Shown here in pieces: positions 34,821 to 40,963 of a stretch of DNA of 40,963 nt. The notes under the pieces are model-generated. The model made no database searches and was not told the origin of the DNA. It saw only the letters and a program-made list of their open reading frames with translations. The first letter of the stretch is position 1. Each line of letters opens with the position of its first letter. Source of the DNA: Bacteroidales bacterium. GTDB lineage: Bacteria; Bacteroidota; Bacteroidia; Bacteroidales; M50B96. The stretch spans positions 1 through 40,963 of the forward strand of contig JAIOYV010000062.1 of NCBI GenBank assembly GCA_021740905.1, written 5' to 3'. A program made the position numbers and the translations under genes.

Positions 34821-35171
34821 TTGATTATTGATTAATGCCCATTAACCATATATCATTTTCAAAATAGTGAAGTTAATTCGATAATGTCACCAAACTAATT
34901 GGACAGAAACTTTATTGTTGCTGTTTTCTTTGTTGATTATTGAATGGTCGTACTTGTTTAGGACTAGAATTAGGTGTGCTTCTTTGGTATATTGGAGGTA
35001 GTCGTATTTCATATTATTTCTTTAATCTGAAGAAATATATTTGCAAAATCTCCTTTTGGGAAGGAAATAATATTAAAAGGAAATCTGATCCATTATATTA
35101 ATAATCTCTGATGTCAGGCCGATAAAAAGGGGTATTCAGATATATGCCCAGCGAGGACTTCGCTATCAATC
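34821..35171. other. 351-base gene-free region with an unassigned promoter-like box
   Basis: No reading frame could be supported. The plus strand has a perfect -7 box TATATTTG followed by C at 35036-35043, pointing towards the 3' end of the convergent FG-GAP gene. Downstream are short stems (TCCTTTT/AAAAGGA and AGCGA/TCGCT). This could make a small RNA or an antisense message, or be chance in AT-rich DNA. Confidence 0.35.
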
Positions 35172-36629
35172 CTATTGTTTAATAATCTTATGATTGAAAG
35201 ACCTTTCCCCATCCCACACCCTCACAAAATAAATCCCTGCTGGCCAGTCTTTCGCATTAATAGAAATCCTGTCACGATGAAGTTCATCAGCATAAAGCAA
35301 TTGGCCAGAGGTTGAAAAAACCTGGATTTGGAAAGCCTGGCTGCTTTCTGGTAAATCAAAGTAGATTTCGTTGGAAAAAGGATTCGGAAAGAGGTTGATA
35401 TTGTAATTGGCAGGCGATTCAATACCAACCGGTAGGTTCGTCAGCACATAAGCTGATCCACAACTATTGCCCGTGTCGTCGTTTTTGGCGGCACCCACCA
35501 GGGCCGTTTCGTTATGGATGGCTACGGCACCACCAAATTCATCGCCCTCGCTGCCATCGTAGGCAAGTATTTTTTGTTGGTTGCCGAAAACCCCAAGAGC
35601 AAAATTAAATCGGTATGCCGCCCCGGCACTGGCCCCGTTGGCATCTTCTTTATAGGAACCAATTATCAGGTTGTCACCCGAAAGGCTTACCGACCAACCG
35701 AACTTATCGCCCGAATAGCCATCGCTGGCCTGGATCTTCTGAACTTGTTGCCAAATTCCCTGTCCCGGGAACCATGCAAAGAAATATGCCCCTCCCTCGC
35801 TCGAATTGACCGGGGCACCAACCACCGCCTTGTTGCCATCCACCGAAAGGGTCCACCCAAATTCATCGGCAATGGTCCCATCGGAAGCGGCTATTTTTTG
35901 TTGCTCTTCCCAAAGCAGGCTTGTGCTGTTGTATTTGAAAACATACACCAGTCCGCTATTGTTCCCCAAGGTGTCGTTTTTTGAGGCACCAATAAACAGC
36001 CATTCGCCAGAAACCGACAGGCTGGTGCCAAATTCATCGTTGGGGTTTCCGTTAGAGGCCATCAGCATTTGAGCCTGCTCCCATAGCTGGGAAGTAGCAT
36101 TGTAGTTAAAAATGTAGGTGGCTCCTGAATTCATCCCATTGGCATCATTTTTTGGTGCACTGACAAAGACTGAGTTTTCTTGAATCGCCACACAAGCTCC
36201 AAATTCATCGGCTACCAAGCCATTTGTGGGTATCAGTATTTGAATTTGTTCCCAACTTGCCAATCCTGCATCGTATTTGAAAATGTACGCCGCTCCTGTC
36301 CCATTGTTTCGGGCACCCACCAGGCAAAGGGTGTCGGCAATGAATACACTCTCGCCAAAAGCATCGCCCGAGGCTCCATCCGAAGCAATCAGTTTTTGCA
36401 CCTGGCTCCAGGAACTTGTGCCATATTCAAAAATATAAACTGCCCCCTTGTTGTTGGAGCTGTTGTGTGCACCAACAATCAATTGTTCGGCAAAGATCGA
36501 CACAGCACATCCAAATTCGTCGGACTGGGCTCCATCGGAGGCAAGCAATTTTGTTTGGGTCTGGGAATTCGACAGGCTCATTCCCCCAAATATCAGAAGA
36601 AATAGAAAAAAAAGTGGTCTAATTTTCAT
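35172..36629 (-). CDS. secreted FG-GAP seven-repeat propeller with type IX sorting domain
   Basis: A 485-residue protein with a signal peptide (MKIRPLFFLFLLIFGGMSLSNSQ). Seven repeats of about 55 residues each carry ASDG...DEFG..VSI and GA.YIF, the FG-GAP pattern of integrin-alpha propellers. Seven copies are the number needed for a closed seven-bladed propeller. The C-terminal ~80 residues form a Por sorting domain (NLFPNPFSNE, WPAGIYFVRVW). It should be secreted and fixed to the surface; the role is probably binding. It is divergent from the sigma-factor operon, 138 bases away. Confidence 0.87.
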   Translation of the reverse strand: MKIRPLFFLFLLIFGGMSLSNSQTQTKLLASDGAQSDEFGCAVSIFAEQLIVGAHNSSNNKGAVYIFEYGTSSWSQVQKLIASDGASGDAFGESVFIADTLCLVGARNNGTGAAYIFKYDAGLASWEQIQILIPTNGLVADEFGACVAIQENSVFVSAPKNDANGMNSGATYIFNYNATSQLWEQAQMLMASNGNPNDEFGTSLSVSGEWLFIGASKNDTLGNNSGLVYVFKYNSTSLLWEEQQKIAASDGTIADEFGWTLSVDGNKAVVGAPVNSSEGGAYFFAWFPGQGIWQQVQKIQASDGYSGDKFGWSVSLSGDNLIIGSYKEDANGASAGAAYRFNFALGVFGNQQKILAYDGSEGDEFGGAVAIHNETALVGAAKNDDTGNSCGSAYVLTNLPVGIESPANYNINLFPNPFSNEIYFDLPESSQAFQIQVFSTSGQLLYADELHRDRISINAKDWPAGIYFVRVWDGERSFNHKIIKQ

Positions 36630-36767
36630 GGTCGTAGTTGTTATTATAGTTGTTGAAATCGAGAAATAAAATTACGCTATTTTTCCTCAATACAAAAAAG
36701 TATTTTATCACCACAAGTTTTTGTATTTTCAGGTGTCCAAAAAAAATACGTCACGGAAAAATTTCGA

Positions 36768-37346
36768 ATGAACGAAGCAGATTTTATTCAGCGATTAAAA
36801 GAGCATAAGCAGGAAGCTTTTGGGCAGCTTGTGAAGCAATACCAAAAAATGGTGCTGAATATTTGTCTGGGGTATGTTCATAATCGCGACGATGCATGGG
36901 ACCTGGCGCAGGATGTATTTCTCGAAGTCCACTCAAAAATAGACGGGTTTCGGTCGGAGTCCAAACTTTCCACATGGATTTATAAAATCGCTGTTCATAA
37001 ATCACTCAACTATATCCGCGACAATAAAAAGACAAAAACAACTTTACGGTTCGATCAAAAAGGAGATAATGAAGTATCCGTTTTGAATATCCGGACCAGT
37101 GAAAATCTGCAAAGCGATTTTAAAATTGAAAATGATGAACGAAAAAAACGCCTTGATTCAGCCATCGATTCCTTGCCCGAAAATCAAAGGACGGCTTTTG
37201 TCCTGAATAAATTTGATGACAATTCGTATAAGGAAGTTGCAGACATCATGGGGCTTTCTCTTTCATCGGTTGAGAGTTTGTTGTTCAGGGCAAAGCAAAA
37301 CCTTCAGAAGAAATTATTGGAATGTTATAAAAATTTGAATTCATAG
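36768..37346 (+). CDS. ECF-type RNA polymerase sigma factor
   Basis: A 192-residue sigma-70 family factor with only regions 2 and 4. Region 2, about residues 25-90, contains YVHNRDDAWDLAQDVFLEVH and STWIYKIAVHKSLNYIR. Region 4, about 128-180, contains LPENQRTAFVLNKFDDNSYKEVADIMGLSLSSVESLLFRAKQ with the helix-turn-helix. It directs transcription in response to an envelope signal. The next gene encodes its probable anti-sigma factor, 44 bases downstream. The factor probably activates its own operon, but its promoter is not obvious: the leader has TATTTTCAGG and GTCC words without a clear TAnnTTTG. Confidence 0.92.
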   Translation: MNEADFIQRLKEHKQEAFGQLVKQYQKMVLNICLGYVHNRDDAWDLAQDVFLEVHSKIDGFRSESKLSTWIYKIAVHKSLNYIRDNKKTKTTLRFDQKGDNEVSVLNIRTSENLQSDFKIENDERKKRLDSAIDSLPENQRTAFVLNKFDDNSYKEVADIMGLSLSSVESLLFRAKQNLQKKLLECYKNLNS

Positions 37347-37390
37347 CGCAAGTTTTCCAAAAGGCTTGTGTCATACTAAAAAAGCGAAAA

Positions 37391-37822
37391 ATGAACAGTT
37401 GCGAAAATATACAAAACGATTTCATCCCCTACATCGAGGAGAACCTGTCGGAAAGCAGGATGATGAAAATCGACGGGCATCTGGCTACTTGCAGCGAGTG
37501 TGCCGGGATTATGGCCGAGTTGCAGCTTTCTTTTCAGTTAATCGAGGATGAAAAATTCACTCAAGTACATGATTCATTTCTTGCCGGAATTGAGGATAAG
37601 ATTGCCGGGGAAAATAGACGAGGCATCAGGATTCATTTTATGAAATGGTTGAGTTATGCGGCAGTGATTGCGATAGGATTGTTTGCCGGGTATTTAATAT
37701 CCAATTCATTAACCAGGAATTTCATTCCTGTTCAACAGCAAATTTCAAGCGACGACTTTTACTGGAACGACCTGGAGCAAGAACCTATTGAATCATTTTT
37801 TATGAACGAAAACTTGTTTTAA
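37391..37822 (+). CDS. zinc-finger (zf-HC2) anti-sigma factor, membrane-anchored
   Basis: A 143-residue protein. The N-terminal anti-sigma domain has the zinc motif H30-x3-C34-x2-C37 with C4 as a likely fourth ligand. One membrane helix runs at about 85-105 (WLSYAAVIAIGLFAGYLI), followed by a short periplasmic tail rich in acidic and aromatic residues (DDFYWNDLEQEP). It would hold the upstream sigma factor at the membrane until a periplasmic signal releases it. The next gene starts one base after its stop, which implies translational coupling with the putative sensor. Confidence 0.88.
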   Translation: MNSCENIQNDFIPYIEENLSESRMMKIDGHLATCSECAGIMAELQLSFQLIEDEKFTQVHDSFLAGIEDKIAGENRRGIRIHFMKWLSYAAVIAIGLFAGYLISNSLTRNFIPVQQQISSDDFYWNDLEQEPIESFFMNENLF

Positions 37823-37823
37823 G

Positions 37824-38387
37824 ATGGCTACAATCAATAAAACCCGCTTACTCGTTCTCGGCATCGTGTTGCTGTTGGTAACTAATGTAGCTACCATTGT
37901 TGGGATTATCCTTCATTTGCAGGGTCATGAATACAGTCAGATTAGCACCAGTGCAGAACAAGACGATTTGAGTAATATGCCACGTGGGCAATTTTTCAAA
38001 AACAAATTGGGACTCAATCAGGAGCAGACACATATTTTCCGCGATTTGTATCATCAATTTAAAAAGGATGCCGGACAGATAAGCCAACAGATGGAAATCC
38101 TTAGAAAGGAAATGGTTGATGAACTTATGGTTGAAAATCCCGACACCCTTCTACTGAGTAATGTGACTACACGAATTGGCAATCTACATAAGCAACTGAA
38201 GGAATTAACAATCAGTTACTTTTTAGATATGAAGAAAAATTGCGCACCTGAACAAAAAGAAAAATTACACCAAATATTCAATTCCCTCTTGAATGAGCAA
38301 GGGGAGGTACTTATGCCAAACACACAAGGACAACATAGGTTTGGCAGAAACAGAAAAGGACACCTGGAGAATGATTCAACCAATTAA
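37824..38387 (+). CDS. periplasmic CnrX/Metal_resist-like sensor, N-terminally anchored
   Basis: A 187-residue protein with an N-terminal helix (about 8-32) and a helical periplasmic domain. LGLNQEQTHIFRDLYHQFKKD and CAPEQKEKLHQIFNSLL are LTxxQ-type helices, as in Spy, CpxP and CnrX. In the Cnr system a membrane-anchored protein of this fold senses metal and controls an ECF sigma/anti-sigma pair. The same three-gene order here (sigma, anti-sigma, sensor) supports that role. The signal is unknown: obvious His clusters are absent, and one Cys sits in KKNCAPEQ. Confidence 0.78.
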   Translation: MATINKTRLLVLGIVLLLVTNVATIVGIILHLQGHEYSQISTSAEQDDLSNMPRGQFFKNKLGLNQEQTHIFRDLYHQFKKDAGQISQQMEILRKEMVDELMVENPDTLLLSNVTTRIGNLHKQLKELTISYFLDMKKNCAPEQKEKLHQIFNSLLNEQGEVLMPNTQGQHRFGRNRKGHLENDSTN

Positions 38388-38410
38388 TAGTAATTGTAAA
38401 ATTGAAAAAA

Positions 38411-38863
38411 ATGAAAACAACAACAAAAATTTTAGTCATTGCCGTGCTTACCGGCATCATGTATTTCCTTCCAACTCAGGGCAATGAGCTATTTGCACAG
38501 CGAAATGGGAAAGGAAACGGAACTTGCCTAGCCCAAAATCAACAAACCGGATGCCTTTCTATTCCTGGGATTACCGAGGATCAGAAACAAAAAATCCAAG
38601 ATTTGCAAACTACCCATCAACACGAAATGAAGGTGCTGCGTGACGAAAAAAGAAGTACGCGCTCGATGGAAGTCAAAAACGCAGTGGATGAAAAAATGAC
38701 GGCAAAGATCGATGCCCATAAAAAGGCAATCAGGGTGTTGCTTACACCCGAACAACAAAAGTATTACGACGAAAATTGCACCCAAACCAAACGGGTGCAC
38801 CGGAACAAAGGATTTAAAAATGGCAATGGTCAAGGAAACGGGACCAGGTGCCAAAACAGATAA
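38411..38863 (+). CDS. Spy-like periplasmic protein with GNGTC motifs
   Basis: A 150-residue protein with a signal peptide (MKTTTKILVIAVLTGIMYFL, cleavage near LFAQ). The core has Spy/LTxxQ features: ITEDQKQKIQDLQTTHQHEMK and LLTPEQQKYYDE. Two Gly-Asn-Cys elements flank the core: NGKGNGTCLAQ at the N-terminus and GNGQGNGTRCQ at the C-terminus. Spy proteins are ATP-independent chaperones of the periplasm, and relatives respond to copper or zinc. ATG at 38411 is preferred to the TTG nine bases earlier. It is the fourth gene of the operon. Confidence 0.78.
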   Translation: MKTTTKILVIAVLTGIMYFLPTQGNELFAQRNGKGNGTCLAQNQQTGCLSIPGITEDQKQKIQDLQTTHQHEMKVLRDEKRSTRSMEVKNAVDEKMTAKIDAHKKAIRVLLTPEQQKYYDENCTQTKRVHRNKGFKNGNGQGNGTRCQNR

Positions 38864-38895
38864 TGATTTCAGTTTAACTTAAAAATCATAAAAAA

Positions 38896-39876
<981 letters not shown>

Positions 39877-39907
39877 CCAAGAATCAATAATAAAGTCCTA
39901 AAATGGG

Positions 39908-39951
39908 AAGCTCCGGAGTACATTCAATTGTGTCCGGAGCTTTTTTATTTT
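39908..39951 (+). terminator. intrinsic terminator of the sigma-factor operon
   Basis: AAGCTCCGGA at 39908-39917 pairs with TCCGGAGCTT at 39933-39942 and is followed by TTTTATTTT. This is the clearest terminator in the window, 31 bases after the DUF2202 stop. Confidence 0.9.
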
Positions 39952-40040
39952 GCAACAAGCGGATTTTCACTCCCTGTCCATAAAACTTTTTCCACCGACA
40001 GGAAGGATAAAAGTACAATTCCATTTTCCTATGTCCATTG

Positions 40041-40865
40041 CTATTCGTTTTTAATTACTTCCATTTGCCTGGTTACCCTGTAATTACCAGCCTTCAAACG
40101 GTAGAAATAAATTCCATCGGCTAAATCTTGGGCATCTATAATAAAAGTGTAGGTGCCGGCAAGATAGGTTCCTTTGGCAATCATTTTTACCGGTTTTCCT
40201 AACAGGTCGTAAACCATCAATGCAATTTCCGTTTTTTCAGGAAGGTGAATTTTCACTGCTGTGATTGATGAAAACGGATTTGGGATGTTCTGCTCAAGAT
40301 AAAATGGATTGTTGTCTGCTAATGACTTCGAAATCCTGCCAACTACTTCAATGTCGTTAACATTGTAGAATCCATCGCCTTCCTGCCATGATTCAACGGA
40401 AAGAATTCTTTCTTCATTTTTGCTCCATAATTTCAAAGCAAATTCCTCCCCAGCTCTAAGTCCATCTTTTTCAATGGTTTTGGCATCGTCGCCCCAAAGT
40501 GTCATGTCCACATTGTTTTCTGTATAAAAAGCACTTCCAACTAATTGTCCCTCCGAATCGAATGCCCCAAATTCATCCCCATAAAATGGCAATTCTTCAA
40601 ATGCGCTCAAAGGAATTACAATTGTCATAGAACAATCGGTCGGTTTTTGCATATTATAAAATTGGGGGCGAGCTATAGAAACTTCCGATTTCGATGTGTT
40701 TGAATTTGGAGGATAGACAAGGGTATCCGGGTATGCTAAATTAATATTGTAACCCTCTCCAGGATATAGATTTCCAACAGTATTGACCCCGTAATCGGGC
40801 CAATAATTCCCCCCCGCACTGTTCTGGGTGCATTCCCAAAATGTGATTTCACCGACAAAAAGCAT
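40041..40865 (-). pseudogene. 5'-truncated secreted protein with type IX sorting domain
   Basis: A 274-residue frame that begins inside a module instead of at a signal peptide. Residues 1-45 (QNSAGGNYWPDYG, GNLYPGEGYN) equal the second half of the YSTYIDP-type repeat. About 70-170 is the WGDD/DGLRAGEEF domain, and 185-274 the Por sorting domain (QNIPNPFSS, ADGIYFYRLKA). The frame has a stop eight codons before its ATG, and a terminator-like hairpin lies 29 bases before it. Without a signal peptide the product could not enter the Sec and type IX route, so this is probably a remnant of a gene like the one at 4065. A real protein from a different, distant start is excluded by the stop. Confidence 0.65.
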
Positions 40866-40894
40866 CCTGATTTGGTAAATTGCATAAAACTAAG

Positions 40895-40927
40895 TAAAAT
40901 AGGGCCTTACCACAAAGCCCTATTTTA
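40895..40927. terminator. probable bidirectional terminator hairpin
   Basis: TAAAATAGGGC and GCCCTATTTTA at 40895-40905 and 40917-40927 pair perfectly over 11 bases around an 11-base loop. The A/T ends give a short T-tract on both strands. Confidence 0.6.
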
Positions 40928-40963
40928 TGAAAAATTTAATTTCTGACGAAATCGAGACAAAGT

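Overview
The window looks like chromosome of a Bacteroidota bacterium. Five proteins end in type IX secretion (Por) sorting domains with PNP-F/Y motifs. Several promoters fit the Bacteroidota -7 box TAnnTTTG. DUF4293 and a surface-lipoprotein signal (Cys-Lys-Lys-Glu-Asp) are also typical of the phylum. A glycyl-radical enzyme pair implies that the organism lives, at least part of the time, without oxygen. No rRNA, tRNA, CRISPR array, prophage or intact insertion sequence was seen.

Layout. (1) 285-3490: a radical-SAM activase and a glycyl-radical enzyme that closely matches trans-4-hydroxy-L-proline dehydratase. (2) 4065-7166: a secreted protein with five ~125-residue repeats and a sorting domain. 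(3) 7863-11128, minus strand: LolD-type ATPase, Ppx/GppA phosphatase and a cysteine-desulfurase-like PLP enzyme, each with its own promoter-like site. (4) 11180-12290: an AT-rich island with a palindromic leader, an unknown exported protein and a 111-bp cassette-like palindrome. (5) 12293-17270, plus strand: lipoprotein, SDR protein, RDD membrane protein, TIM-barrel-like secreted protein and patatin. (6) 17356-24120, minus strand: a 2254-residue secreted protein with three propeller blocks, each followed by two PKD domains. (7) 24837-30004: putative manganese/heavy-metal transporter, an LtaS-like sulfatase-fold transferase, DUF4293 protein and an endonuclease/exonuclease/phosphatase-family protein. 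(8) 30297-33193: toxin-antitoxin material, hisS and a DUF4160/DUF2442 pair. (9) 33324-34820: hutH. (10) 35172-36629: a seven-repeat FG-GAP secreted protein. (11) 36768-39876: a five-gene operon of ECF sigma factor, zinc-finger anti-sigma, two Spy/CnrX-like periplasmic proteins and a ferritin-like DUF2202 lipoprotein, closed by a strong terminator. (12) 40041-40865: a secreted-protein remnant without a signal peptide.

How it fits together. HypD and HutH point to use of hydroxyproline and histidine, although the remaining genes of both pathways lie elsewhere. Much of the rest serves the cell envelope: type IX cargo, lipoprotein transport, a polyanion-type transferase and envelope metal stress. 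The best candidates for an undescribed system are the sigma/anti-sigma/Spy/DUF2202 operon, where two unrelated products share Gly-Asn-Gly-Thr-Cys motifs, and a pair of apparently uncharacterised modules shared by three secreted proteins. Intergenic spaces carry many small palindromes and degenerate repeats. All family calls come from reading motifs by eye; no database search was run.
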